Positions 26,371 to 38,300 of a stretch of DNA of 64,000 nt are shown piece after piece (the first letter of the stretch is position 1; each line of letters starts with the position of its first letter). This DNA comes from an uncultured Bacteroidota bacterium (lineage in GTDB: Bacteria > Bacteroidota > Bacteroidia > Bacteroidales > P3). The position numbers and the translations under genes were made by a program. Below the pieces are notes generated by a model that worked only from the letters and a program-made list of their open reading frames with translations, was not told the DNA's origin and did no database searches. The stretch covers positions 1 to 64,000 of the forward strand of contig CADAWR010000003.1 in NCBI GenBank assembly GCA_902791695.1, given 5' to 3'.

Positions 26371-27378
26371 ATGCCTTTCGTACAAGAGATACTGAAGCAT
26401 CGCAGCCTGTCGATAGTGGGTCTTGAGAAGAACACCGGGAAGACGGTGTGTCTTAACTATATCCTGCGACGGCTGGACGAGCTGGGGGTGCCTGTGGGCG
26501 TAACTTCCATCGGCGTCGACGGCGAACAGGTTGACAGCGTGTTCGCCACGGCGAAGCCGGAGGTGACGCTCTACGAGGGCACCCGTTTCATCACCTCGGA
26601 GCAGCACTACCTGAAGCGGCAGGCCGTCTCGGTGCTTGAGCATGTGGACAGTCGCCGCACGGCGCTGGGCCCGCTGGTGACGGCGCGCGTGCTGGTGCGC
26701 GGCAAGGTGCTGCTCAGCGGCGCCGCCACCACGGGGGTGCTCCGTGGCCAGATAGCGCAGCTTGGCAATGCCGGCTGCCGGTTGGCCATAGTCGACGGCG
26801 CCCTGTCGCGGCTGAGCCTTGCCTCGCCCACGGTGACAGACTGCATGGTGCTGGCCACCGGCGCCGCAGTGTCGGCCAACCTCAAGCAGCTTGTGGCCAA
26901 GACGCGCTTCCTGCACAGCCTGATATGCCTCGACGAGGTCTCCCCCACCCTGCGCGAGGCGCTGGGGCAGGTGGAGCAGGGCCTGTGGGGCGTGGACGAC
27001 GAGGGGGTGCCCCACGACCTCGGCATAGCGTCGGTGTTCCTCATCGGCAGCGCAGGAGGCGACCTGCTGCGCTACGGGCACACGCTCTTCGCTTCGGGGG
27101 CCGTGAGCGACCGGCTGCTCAAAGCGCTGACGCCGCTGGGCAAGGACATCACACTGGTGGCGCGCGACTTCACAAAGCTTTTCATCACACCAGAGGTCTA
27201 CAACGACTTTACGCGCAAGGGCAACCGACTGATGATGTTGCAGCGTTCCAAACTGATAGCAGTGACCCTCAACCCCACCTCGCCGCAAGGCTTCCTCCTC
27301 GACAGCCGCAACGCCTGCGACGCCCTGAGCGACGCCCTGCAGACGCCGGTGTACGATGTAATGAAGATAGAACAATGA
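26371..27378 (+). CDS. kamB: KamB-like P-loop protein, aminomutase reactivase subunit
   Basis: A 335-residue cytosolic protein with an N-terminal P-loop GLEKNTGKT (17-25), followed by alpha/beta segments such as GVPVGVTSIGVDGEQ. The pairing with a MutS-like ATPase immediately downstream (4-bp ATGA overlap) is the KamB/KamC arrangement, which reactivates B12-dependent lysine 5,6-aminomutase by exchanging damaged cobalamin. The aminomutase genes kamD and kamE are not in the window. Identification relies mainly on the pairing and on recall of the family. Confidence 0.65.
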   Translation: MPFVQEILKHRSLSIVGLEKNTGKTVCLNYILRRLDELGVPVGVTSIGVDGEQVDSVFATAKPEVTLYEGTRFITSEQHYLKRQAVSVLEHVDSRRTALGPLVTARVLVRGKVLLSGAATTGVLRGQIAQLGNAGCRLAIVDGALSRLSLASPTVTDCMVLATGAAVSANLKQLVAKTRFLHSLICLDEVSPTLREALGQVEQGLWGVDDEGVPHDLGIASVFLIGSAGGDLLRYGHTLFASGAVSDRLLKALTPLGKDITLVARDFTKLFITPEVYNDFTRKGNRLMMLQRSKLIAVTLNPTSPQGFLLDSRNACDALSDALQTPVYDVMKIEQ

Positions 27379-28757
27379 AGATAAAAGAACTGATAAAGGG
27401 CGACGCAGGATTCCAGTATGTCGTCGACAGCATGGAGCTGATGTCGGCCGCGGGGCGCCGCAAGCTGCTCGACACCGAGTGGAGCACCGACACGGCGTGG
27501 CTTGATGCCGAATGGGACCGACTGGAGAAGGCCATAGCCGCCGTACACGAATACAAATACAAGAAGCCCTACATCGACCTGCGCCACTGCCTGATGCAGC
27601 TGCACGACCTGCGCGGCACACTGGCGTCGCTGGCCAACCACACGCCCCTCAACGAGGTGGAGCTCTTCGAGCTCAAGAGTCTCGCACAGCTCTGCCGCAA
27701 CGCCACAGGGGCCATCGAGGGCCTCGGTATGGGCGACCTGCTGCCGCTGCCCGACCTCGACAGGGTGTTTGAGATTCTCGACCCCGACCACACGGGTATC
27801 GCCAACTTCTATATATACGACAGCTACGACCCGCGCCTGGGACCGCTGCGTCGCGAGCTCAGCGCACTGCAGATAGCGGGCGACAACCCGGAGCGCATTG
27901 CCGCCCTGCTGGCCGAACAGAGCGAGATACAGAGCGAGGTGTGCCTGCGGCTGAGCGACGAGCTGGTACGCTGGGCACCCACCCTCAGCGAGGCACTGGA
28001 GCAAATGGCCTACTGTGACCTTCTTTTCGCAAAGGCCGAACTCTCTATAGCCTGGAACCTCACAAGGCCTGCAGTGGGCAAAAAAACAGCCTTCTCGGGG
28101 CTCGTAAACCCGCGCCTCAAGCAACGCAACGAAGCCACAGGGCTGCGCTACCAGCCGGTGGACATAAGCATAGAGCACGGTGTGACCCTCATCACCGGCG
28201 CCAACATGGCAGGCAAGACAGTGCTACTGAAGAGCATAGGCTCGGCACAGTGCATGGTGCAGTGCGGCATGTACGCACCTGCGGAGAAGGCGGAGACGAT
28301 GCTCTTCGACAGCGTAGCCACATCGATAGGCGACGACCAGGACGAGATGAACGGTCTGTCTTCATACGCCGCCGAGATAATAAAGATAAGCGATATAGTG
28401 CGGCGCAGCCGCACGGAGCACCTGCTGGTGCTGATAGACGAGCCGGCACGCACCACCAACCCCACGGAGGGAAAGGCCATAGTGCAGGCCCTGATAGGCA
28501 TCATGCAGAAGGCCGCGTCGGCCACCCTGATAACGACGCACTACGGCCAACTGGGCGGCGACTGCCGCAGGCTGCGCGTAAAGGGCTTTGTGGAGGACAT
28601 GTCCGACCTGCCCCTCAATCCGAGAAACATAAACCTCTTCATCGACTACTCGCTGACGGAGGACGCCAGCGGCGAGGTGCCCCACGAGGCATTGCGCATA
28701 GCCAGCATACTGGGCTGCGACGAGGAGCTGCTGAAGAAAGCCAAAGAAAGCTTATAG
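27375..28757 (+). CDS. kamC: KamC-like MutS-family ATPase, aminomutase reactivase
   Basis: A 460-residue protein sharing only the core and ATPase domains of MutS. Walker A is GANMAGKT (275-282), Walker B is VLIDEPARTTNP near residue 352, and THYGQL follows as the switch region. There is no mismatch-recognition domain and no Smr domain, which argues against MutS or MutS2. The start is set at 27375 by the ATGA overlap with kamB, although the frame is open further upstream. Expected role: ATP-driven reactivation of lysine 5,6-aminomutase. A strong terminator hairpin lies about 165 bp downstream. Confidence 0.75.
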   Translation: MKIKELIKGDAGFQYVVDSMELMSAAGRRKLLDTEWSTDTAWLDAEWDRLEKAIAAVHEYKYKKPYIDLRHCLMQLHDLRGTLASLANHTPLNEVELFELKSLAQLCRNATGAIEGLGMGDLLPLPDLDRVFEILDPDHTGIANFYIYDSYDPRLGPLRRELSALQIAGDNPERIAALLAEQSEIQSEVCLRLSDELVRWAPTLSEALEQMAYCDLLFAKAELSIAWNLTRPAVGKKTAFSGLVNPRLKQRNEATGLRYQPVDISIEHGVTLITGANMAGKTVLLKSIGSAQCMVQCGMYAPAEKAETMLFDSVATSIGDDQDEMNGLSSYAAEIIKISDIVRRSRTEHLLVLIDEPARTTNPTEGKAIVQALIGIMQKAASATLITTHYGQLGGDCRRLRVKGFVEDMSDLPLNPRNINLFIDYSLTEDASGEVPHEALRIASILGCDEELLKKAKESL

Positions 28758-29250
28758 AAGCCCCGCAAGGCGGCAGTCTTTAGCCGTGGGCGTGAGCCCA
28801 TGGAAAGCCCGCAGGGCGACAGTCTTTAGCCGTAGGCGAGAGCCCATGGAAAGCCCGCAGGGCGGCAGTCTTTAGCCGTGGGCGAGAGCCCATGGAAAAA
28901 AAGGGCATAACAAATATAAAAGAGCCCCGCAGGGGCGGCACAATACCGTTATGTGCCGCCCCTGCGGGGCTCTTTTTGGATAGGTGCCGCAATGGGTACC
29001 GCGGGCTTACGCCCACGGCTAAAGACTGCCGCCCCTACGGGGCTATTTATAATAACGCCCTGTTTCCGTGGGCTTGCGCTCACGGCTATTGACTGCCGCC
29101 CACTGCGGGGCTATTTGTAATAACGCCCTGTTTCCGTGGGCTCACACCCACGGCTATTGATTGTCGCCCAATGCGGGGCTATTTATAATAATAACACCTT
29201 GTCTCCGTGGGCTCGCGCCCATGACCAACGAACATCGCTCCCGAGGGGAT
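28758..29250. repeat. Mirror-image REP-like palindrome cluster 1
   Basis: Three direct copies on the left of a module (GCCCCGCAGGG, GGCAGTCTTTAGCC, then GTGGGC...GCCC) are followed by a central hairpin at 28921-28973 and about four copies in reverse orientation on the right. No coding potential beyond chance ORFs. Confidence 0.85.
28921..28977 (+). terminator. Intrinsic terminator downstream of kamC
   Basis: A 22-bp perfect stem (AGAGCCCCGCAGGGGCGGCA plus CA, 28921-28942, with 28952-28973) and a 9-nt loop are followed by TTTTT at 28973-28977. It is also the centre of palindrome cluster 1. Confidence 0.75.
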
Positions 29251-29261
29251 TACTATAAACA

Positions 29262-29295
29262 GCCGAGGGGCTCCCCGCATGGGGAGCCCCTCGGC
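29262..29295 (-). terminator. Hairpin downstream of the giant gene
   Basis: A 15-bp perfect stem (GCCGAGGGGCTCCCC, loop GCAT) lies 20 bp beyond the giant gene's stop. The following minus-strand bases are only moderately T-rich, so termination may be weak. Confidence 0.55.
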
Positions 29296-29315
29296 ATTAG
29301 TAGTGTTACTATGAT

Positions 29316-32300
29316 TTAGCGGATCACTACGATGCGCTTGGCGGGGGCGTTGCCGGCCTTCACGAGGAACACACCGCTGGTCTCAACAGTGAAGTTCTCG
29401 ATCTCGGCGGCATTGGCACGACGCTCAATGCAACGACCGTTGACGTCATAGAAGTAGATGGTCAAGCCCTCAGCGCCCTTGACGACGACATTGTTGTCGA
29501 CGCTGTAGATGCTGATGTTGCTGTAGTCGACGCTCTCGATGCCGACGTTGTCAGCCTTGAAGGTGGCAACAACGTTGAAGGTCATACCGGCCATCTCGGG
29601 CAGGACATCGATGTAGACATCGTTAGCAAGGCTTGCAGTATCGCCGTTGACGACCCAGCCAGTGAAGAGGTAACCGCCGTTGGGAGTAGCAGTGGCGGAG
29701 ACGCTCTCGCCGGGATAGAAGCGGTAGGTGCCGGCCACGGGGTTGGTGGTACCCATGACAGGATCGTTAACGCTCAGGATCACGGTGATGCTGTCGTAGT
29801 GGAGGATGGTGAGGTTGAGGATGAGGGTGCTGTCGCAACCGGCGGCATTGGTGAACATGTGCGTCGGGGCTTCGGCAGGAGTCTCAGTGTAGGTCACACC
29901 ATACCAAGTGTAGTAGTCGTAGGCTTCGATGTTGATCTCGCCCTCGGTGCTGTGGTTGACAGTGAGGTTGAGGGTCACAGTGCTATCGCAACCGGCGACA
30001 TTGACGAGTGTCACGACATCGGAGTTGTTGGACTCGGTGTAGGTGACACCGTTGAGTGCCCAGGTGTAGCTGTCGCAAGCGGTGGCCTCGAAGACACCAT
30101 TGCTGCTGTTGCGGATGGTGAGGTTGAGGGTCACGATGCTGTCGCAGCCGCTGGCAGCGGGCAGGATAACGGTGGGTTCATTGGTCGAAGCAGTGTAGGT
30201 ACCGATGACCTCATCATTGACGATCCAGGTGTAGCTGTCGCAAGCGTTCTGCTCGTCGATGCTGTAGATGGCGCCGCTGATGGTCAGGCTGAGGGTCGTG
30301 GTGCTGTCGCAACCGTTGACATCCTGAGTGGTGTAGCTGAGCTCACCGCTCTCGGTGTAGACGTTGCCGTTCCACTCGTAGCTGTTGCAGGTGGCAACAG
30401 GATCGAGGGCAACAACCTGGCTATTGTTGATGGTCAGGACCACGGTGGTGGTGCTGTCGCAGCCATTGGCACCGGTGGTGGTGAAGCTGAGCTCACCGCC
30501 CGCAGTGTAGATCACACCGTTCCACTCGTAGCTGTCGCAAGCGGCGATGGCGTCGAGGGCAACAGTCTGAGCGTTGTTGATGGTGAGGTTGAGAGTAACG
30601 ATGCTGTCGCAACCGTTGGCAGCGCCCTGCTCGATGGTGTAGGAATAGCTGCCGCTCTCGGTGTAGGTCATACCGTCACCGTTGCTCCAGGTGTAGCTGT
30701 TGCAAGCGGTCTCGTAGACGGTGTTGTACACCGGGTTGTTGATAGTGAGGACGAGGGTGACGATGCTGTCGCAACCGGCACCGGTCTCACCTTCGTAGCT
30801 CACGATGGTGCTCTCGGTGTAGGTCACATCGTTCCAGGTGTAGCTGCCGCAAGCGGTCACGTTGATGGTCTCGGTGACGCTCTCGTTAACGGTGAGGTTC
30901 AGAGTAGCAGTAGCAACACAACCCTGGTTGTTGAGCTCGTGAGTGTAGACACCGCTCTCAGTGTAAACCTCGCCGGTAACATCCCAGAGGTATTCATCGC
31001 AAACGGTCTCGGTGACGGTGACGTCAACGGGCTGCTCGATGATGGTGAGGTGCAGGGTCTCGATGGCGGCGCAGTTGTTGACATCGATGATGTCGCGAGT
31101 GTAGTCGCCAGACTCAGTGTACTCAGTGTTGTTGTTTTCAACCCAGATGTAGCTGCCGCAAGCGGTGGCGCTGACCTCGGCGTCAATGTGATTGACGACG
31201 GTGAGGTGCAGGGTCACGATGCTGTCGCAGCCGTTGGCAGCGGTGAAGGTCTGCTGGTAGTCGCCGGAGGTGCTATAGCTGGCGTTGTTCCAATCATAGC
31301 TGTCGCAGGCGGTCTCAGTGATCTCCGTCGTCACGGGCTGGTTGATGGTCAGGTGGAGGGTAACGATGCTGTCGCAACCGTTGGCAGCCTCGAAGGTCTG
31401 CTGGTAGTCGCCGCTCTCGGTGTAGGCCTGAGCGTTCCAGACGTAGAAGAGGCACTCGCTGTCGCTGAGTTCGGTGTTGACCGAGTTCTTGATGGTGAGA
31501 GCCAGCGTCGTGATGCTGTCGCAATTGTTGGCACCGGTGGTGGTGAAGATGAGCTCACCGCTCTCGGTGTAGGTCTCACCGTTCCACTCGAAGCTGTCGC
31601 AAGCGGTGACAGGAGCCTCGGCGACAGTCTGGCTGTTGTTGATAGTCAGGCTGAGGGTCGTGGTGCTGTCGCAGCCATTGGCACCGGTGGTGGTGAAGAT
31701 GAGCTCACCGCTCTCGGTGTAGGTCTCACCGTTCCACTCGTAGCTGTCGCAAGCAGTGAAGGCGTCGAGGGCGACGGTCTGGCTGTTGTTGACAGTCAGG
31801 CTGAGGGTCGTGGTGCTGTCGCAGCCATTGGCACCAGTGGTGATGAAGCTGAGCTCACCGCTCTCGGTGTAGGTCTCACCGTTCCACTCGTAGCTGTCGC
31901 AAGCAGTGAAGGCGTCGAGGGCGACGGTCTGGCTGTTGTTGATAGTCAGCTGCAGCTTGTCGATGGAGATGCAGCCACCAGCGTTGGTGTAGGTTACCTC
32001 GTGGTTACCGCTCTCATCGTAGGTGTAGGTCTCGCCGTTGCCGGGAGTCCACTCGTAGCTGTCGCAAGCGGTGACCTCATCGAGATGCTCGATGACATCG
32101 CCAACGGTGACGGTCAGCGTGACGATGCTGTCGCAACCGCTGATGCTGGTCAAGTTCTGAGTGAAGGTATACACGCCGGCGGCGGGCAGCTCTTCAGCAG
32201 TGATGTTGAAGTTGTTCTCATTGTAGCCCTGGCCGAGGCAGACGTCAGCGGTGAGCTGGATGTCGTAGGTCGGGTTGACAGTGAGAGTGAAGTGGTAGAC

Positions 32301-35300
32301 ACTGTCGCAGGTCTCGTCGAAGTGGGAGATGTATTCAGCCTTGCCAGCCTCTTCGAGGATCTGACCACGCCAAGTGTAAGGCAGCTCGCTGGCGCAGATG
32401 GTATCTTCCTCGTAGGCCTCAGGCTTCTCAACCACGGTCAGGACGAGGTAGACGATGGAGTCGCAACCAGTGAGCGAGTTGGGCATGCGGACCGAGGTCT
32501 CGATGCTCTCGCTGTAGGTGCCGATGACGCTGTCGTTGACGACCCAGGTGTAGGGCAGGCAAGCAATGGCAGAGTCAACCTTGATAACGAGGCCCTCGCC
32601 GATGGTGAGGTGCAGGGTATCAACCTGCGGGCAACCGGCGGCATTGGGTTCACCGTTGTGGTCATAGACAACAGTGATGGTACCAGGCTCATCATAGGTC
32701 ACACCGTTAATCCAGGTGTAGCTATTGCAGGTGACAACAGTCTCGGCATTGTAGCTACCGTAGTTGACAGTGAGGTTCAGGGTGTCGGTGAAGGTCTGGC
32801 AGATATTGTTGGTCGGAGTGACCTTGTAGTACTGACCAGACTCGGTAAGGGTAAGTTCGTTCCATTCGTAGCTGTCGCAAGCGGTAACAGGATCAAGCGT
32901 CTGGCCGCTCTTGACAACGTTGAGGTTCATATTGACGGTGCTGTCGCAGCCCTCAACGGTGAGGGTGTGGAGCTCGAGGGCACTGTTGCTAGTGTAGTAG
33001 TGTTCCTCTTCGCCGGTGGCAGCGTTGTTCCAAACGAACTCATCGCAAACGGTCTCAGTCGCGTCGCTGGACTTGCTGGACTTGACGGTAATCATCGGGA
33101 TAGTGATGACACTGTCGCAACCATACTGGTTCTTGGCAGTGTAGGTCACGTCCTCATAGACACGGGTCTCTTGAGCAGCGGTATTGGCAGTGTAGACGCC
33201 GGCAACCACTGTCTCGTACTCGGTACCGTTGAAGGTGTTGACCTCCCAAGTGTAGGTGTCGCAAACCTCAACATTGTCGAGTGTCGTTTCAGGGCTGCTG
33301 TGGTTGATGACCAGGTAGACACTGTCGACACTGGGGCAGTTACCCTCGGCGCTGGCCGTGTAGGCCTTACCGTAGGCACCGCTTTCAGTGAGAGTGTAGG
33401 TCTCGCCGTTGGCAAGCGTCCAGAGATAGCTCTCGCAGCTCTCGACGGGCTCAGCAACCGTACCAGTCACGGTGTTGGTGTTGCGGTAGATCGTCAATGT
33501 GAGAGTGACGGTGCTGTCGCAACCGAAGCGATCTTCGAGGTTCACAGTGGCACCACTGGTGCTCTCGGTGTAGGTACGGCCATTCCACTCGTAGCTGTCG
33601 CACTCGAAGCGGCGCTCGGTGGTGTAGCTGATCGGGTGCTGGACGACGGTCACGTAGTGTACCTCGTTGTTATCGTCAATCTGATCATAGATATAATAAG
33701 TGTGGATGTTGTCGTAATCCTCGTAATCGAGATCGATGGTCTGGTTGAAGGCAGTGTAGGTCTCAACACCAGCGCAAAGGTCGACGGTAGGATCAGCAAC
33801 AAAGTTGTTGTAGACATTGACGGTCACATGGACAATGCTGTCGCAGTAGCGAGGATTGTCGAAGTGGACATCATAGTGGTCCTCGATATCCTCGAACACA
33901 GGAGCATTATTGACGTCATAGGTCAAAGTGTAGTCGTGAGTCAGGTTACCATAGGTGAAGACACCCATGCTGACGGGGAAGTCGACCACATCTTCGCTCT
34001 CAACGTTCTGGTTCAGCGTCAGGCGCAGCATGAAGATACTGTCGAAGTCGATGATAACGCCGTTGTCATCCGTGTTAGGCTTGTTGAAGTAGGGGTTGGA
34101 GGTGATGTACTCACCATCGGTGGTCTTGTAGAGGGCGTTGTTGTTGGCAGCGCTTTCCTCGGCAGAGATCCACTGATAGGTGACACCGTTGATCCAGGTA
34201 TAGTGGTCGCATTCGACCTTGTCTATAGCCTTGAAGTAGCCGTTGCCAACCTTGATGGTGATGTTCAGGGCGCTGTCGCAACCGCTGACGTTGGTGTAGT
34301 TCTCAACGAAGAAGTGTTCACCAATGCCAAGCATCTCATAGGTGCCATCCTGCATCTGGTAGCGGTAGGAACCGTCGCTGATCCACAGCGTGGAGTCGTA
34401 GCTGTTGCTATAACCCATGGTGAGGTTCAGGGTGACGATACTGTCGCAACCGTACATGTTGGCGCCAGTCAGAGTAACATTAGCCTCGTTCTCATCGGCA
34501 GTGTAGGTCTCACCGTTGTGAGCCCAGGTGTAGCTGTCGCAGCCATGCTGTTCATCGACACCATTGGACTTCACATTGATAGTGAGCTTCAGAGTGTCGA
34601 CGTCGAAGCACTGAGCGTTATCAGCGTTCGCGCGGCTCCACTCTCCAACAGTGCTGGCAGTGTAGGTTTCACCGTTACCGGCAGTCCAGGTGTAGGTATC
34701 GCACTCGGTGAGTTCAGTAACATTGTGGACCGTGGTAGTGATGTTGTTAGTCAGAGTGACAACGCTGTCGCAACCAGTAAGCACGCTGGTGAGAGTGACA
34801 GGCTCATAGACCACGCCGGCGAAGTACCAGGTGTTGTTCCACTCGGTGCTGTCGCAACCAGTGAGGGTCTGGGTGCCGGTGATAGCGTCGCGGCGGATGA
34901 TGGTGCGGGTAGTGACCATCTCATTGTCGGTGCCGGCATAGAGTGTACGGGTGAAGGTGTTCTCACCAACAGTGCTGAGGTCGAGGGTCTCGTCGGCTTC
35001 GGTCCACTCGAAGGTGGTCTGGTCGTTGCAGACGTAGACATCATCCAGAGTGTCGTAGTTGTTCACCAGGGTAACGGTGAGGTCGACGATGCTGTCGCAA
35101 GCGCCGGTGACATCGTAATGGAGAGTCTCGTTGACAACCTTGGTGCCAGCGAAGGTCTGCTGCAGGGCGGTGTAGTCGAAGCTGTGGTCAGCATCAATCA
35201 CCAGTGTGCCGCGGCTCACGAGGAACTGGACGGCATCGGTGTTGAAGACAGCACCGTTGATGGTGAGCTGCAGGCTGTAGATCTTACCGGTCTGATCGTT

Positions 35301-38300
35301 AGTGTCGAGCGGGTTGCTGTAGACCAACGCATTGTTGTCGGTGACATCGCGGTAGAGGGCGCCGCCTTCGGCTTCCTCGTCGGTGATGGAACGATAGACG
35401 TGGCCGTTACCAACGTATTCATTGTCATCAGCCAGAGCGTTCTCCCACGTGTACTCACCGCAGACGCCAGTGACCATAACGGGAACAATCTGGTAGTGGT
35501 TCAGAACCACATGGAAGTAAGCAATACTGTCGCAACCATTTACGGTGGTCAGGTTGAAGTTGACCGTACCATCGTAGGGAGCGGAGAAGAGCTGACCGTT
35601 GAGACGGAAGTTGTCGCCAAACACAGTAGTGTCGAACGGTGCAGTCTCATTGTTGAAGCTGTTGTTGATGGTGAGGTTGATGGTAACAGTACTGTCGCAA
35701 CCATTGACAGCAGTGAAGCTCTGGCTTATTTCGCCGGAGGTGGTGTAGGTAGTACCATTCCATACAAACTCGTCGCAACGTGTGCTGTCAGTGGTGACAG
35801 TGTAGCTTTCCTTGACGGTGAGCTTCAGGGTGTCAACATTCCAGCAATCACCAGTTGCGGGCAGCTGATACTTGAAGGTGTCAACCACGCTCTCGGTGTA
35901 GCCGCTCTTACCATTCCAAGTGAAGGTGGCAAGCTCGCTCTGGCACTTGACTTCAGTATCGACGTTGTGCTGGGTGTTAATGACAGTGAGGGTCAGGTTA
36001 ACAACACTGTCGCAGGTGATGCCGTTGAGGACCTTGGTGGTCTGATAGGTGTCATCGCCAGTACGCCAGGCGCCGTTCCACTCGATGCTGTCGCAAGCGG
36101 TCAGGGCGACATTGTCGACCAGTTCGCGGTTGCGGATGCACTTGGTGGTCATAACCATCTCCTGGGGAGTACCTTCGTTCTCGACATTGTCGACGTAGAA
36201 GATCTCGTCAACAGTCTTACCGGCAGCGGCGGCGTCGCCGTAGCAGTAGTACTGGATAGCGTCAACAGTGTCGTAGTTGTACTTGAGGTTGAAGGTGTAG
36301 TAGATGATGCTGTCGCAGTAGTAGCTGCTGATAGGATAGTCGTCCTTGTTCAGAGTGTCGAGGAGACCATTCACATCCTGCTTGGCGGCCTTCTGGGCAG
36401 CGAAGTTGAACGTGTGTTTGTTGATCACGATGTTGCCATCGTTATCGAGGCGGCTCATCAGCACATCTTCGGTTCTGTATTCGACATAAGCCTCCTGGAG
36501 GGTCAGCTGCAGGATATAGGTGCTGTCGATAGAACCATCGGTCTTGTAGGTGTTGAACTCAGGATACTCGTAGACGTTGACGAGAGTGCCGTCAGCGGTA
36601 CGCTCCTTGTAGTTGATGATCGGATTGACACGCTCACCAGCGGGCACCCAAGTGTAGGTCTTGCCGTTACGCCAGGTGTAGTCACCGCAGTTGACAACCA
36701 CTTCCTCAAAGAGGATGCTGTTGTTGACAATGAGGTGCAGGCGATAGGTGCTGTCGCAATGGTTGGCGGCGCCACCCTCGACGAGGGTCTCGATGATGCC
36801 ATCGTAAGGAGCATTGTAGAGTACATTATTATATGTATAGGAACCGCGGTTCTCAATATACTCATCCTCCTTCACAACAGAGTTGTTGATGGTGATGTTC
36901 AGGGTCATAACGCTGTCGCAGCCGTTGACGCTGGTGAAGGTATGGTTGGCAACGGTGCTCTCGGTGTAAGGACCACCGATAATAGCATCGCCGTCCGTCC
37001 AACTGTAGCTGTCGCAAGCAACGACGTTCTCGGTGATATTGTAGACCGGGTTGATGGTGAGGGTCAGGGTGATGACACTGTCGCAACCCTGAGCGTTGGT
37101 AGCGGTGTAGGTGTACTCGCCGCTCTCGGTGTAGGCAGTGCTGTTGACAACCACATTCTCGTACTGGCCGCTTGTAGTATTGAAGCTGCTGACGGTCCAA
37201 GTGTACTCGCCGCAAGCCTCGTCACTGGTGGTGCCAGCGTTGCTGTGGTTGAGGGTCAGAGCCAGGGTAACGGTGCTGTCGCAACCATTGAGGTTGGTGG
37301 TAATCCAATCATAGTTGCCGTCCTCGTCGTAGCTCTGTCCGTTGCCGGTCGTCCAGGTGTAGCTGTCGCAGACATTAGTAACGGTGACTGTCTCGGCGGT
37401 GTTGCGGTTAACAGTGTAGTACATCATAGTGTCGTTGCCAGCGTTGTTGGAGCGCTCATAGACGCCGTTGTAGGCGCCATCGCCAAGCACGGGATTGATG
37501 ACAAAGCCGTACTGGGTGGTGAAGGGCATCTCGTTTTCGCAGATGACGATGGGCTCAGCCACGGTCAGGTGCAGCACAACGACGCTGTCGCACTCGTCTT
37601 CAGCGGAAGCAACATAGTAGATACCGTCCACACTCTCGGTATAGGTGCGGCCGTTGATCCAAGTGTAGTCCTTGTTGGTCAGCACATACTGGTCAACAAG
37701 CTGACGCTGCTTGATAACGTGGCGGAAGACAGTCACGGAGTCGCAGCTGGTGACAACCGACTGACCGGAGGCCACGCTGTCGTCGACATAACCATCGCGG
37801 TAGGTGACACCATTGTAGGTGTAGCTGCCGCACTCGATAACCTCTTCGATACCGTAAGCCTTGTCATAGTAGCTCAGGTTGAGGGTGGTGATACTGTCGC
37901 AACCGTAGGCTTCGCTCATGTTGGTCACCTGGTCGGTGTAGTCGCCGAATTCGTTGAACTCATGGCCATTGGCATCCCAAGTGTAGGGCTCGCAAACACC
38001 CACGACGAGGTTCACGTTCAGCGTGGGATTGACAGTATAGTTGATAGTAACAAGGCTGTCGCAGCCGGCGGCGGTGGTCCAGTAGGCTGACTCGGTGCCG
38101 CTATAAGGCTGACCGTTGAGGGCCATAATGTGCAGCTCAACGCTCTCTTCAGCATTGTTGGGGTTCACATAGGTGTAAGCGTTGTTCGTGAACTGGCTCT
38201 CGCAGAACACCGGATCGTCAACAACATTGTAGACGGGGTTGACGGTCAGCATGAGGGTGCTGTCGATGGAGCAACCGGCGGCGTTCTTCGTGGTGGTGGG

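Noticed and set aside
26371-27378. Dethiobiotin synthetase-like reading of the NTGKT P-loop
   Set aside because: Pairing with a MutS-like ATPase and the rest of the sequence fit KamB better; no biotin genes nearby.
27375-28757. MutS or MutS2 mismatch or recombination protein
   Set aside because: Lacks the mismatch-recognition and Smr domains and is too short.
28758-29250. Insertion sequence or remnant transposon
   Set aside because: No transposase frame and no target duplication seen; only short palindromic modules.
29799-38090. An open frame of 2763 codons on the + strand, antisense to the giant gene, with others at 38130-41672 and 41718-43211
   Set aside because: Translation is low-complexity (Val/Gly/Asp/Ala-rich) with no domain and no signal. 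It follows from codon bias in the repeats on the minus strand, which carries a signal peptide, ordered domains and a T9SS tail.
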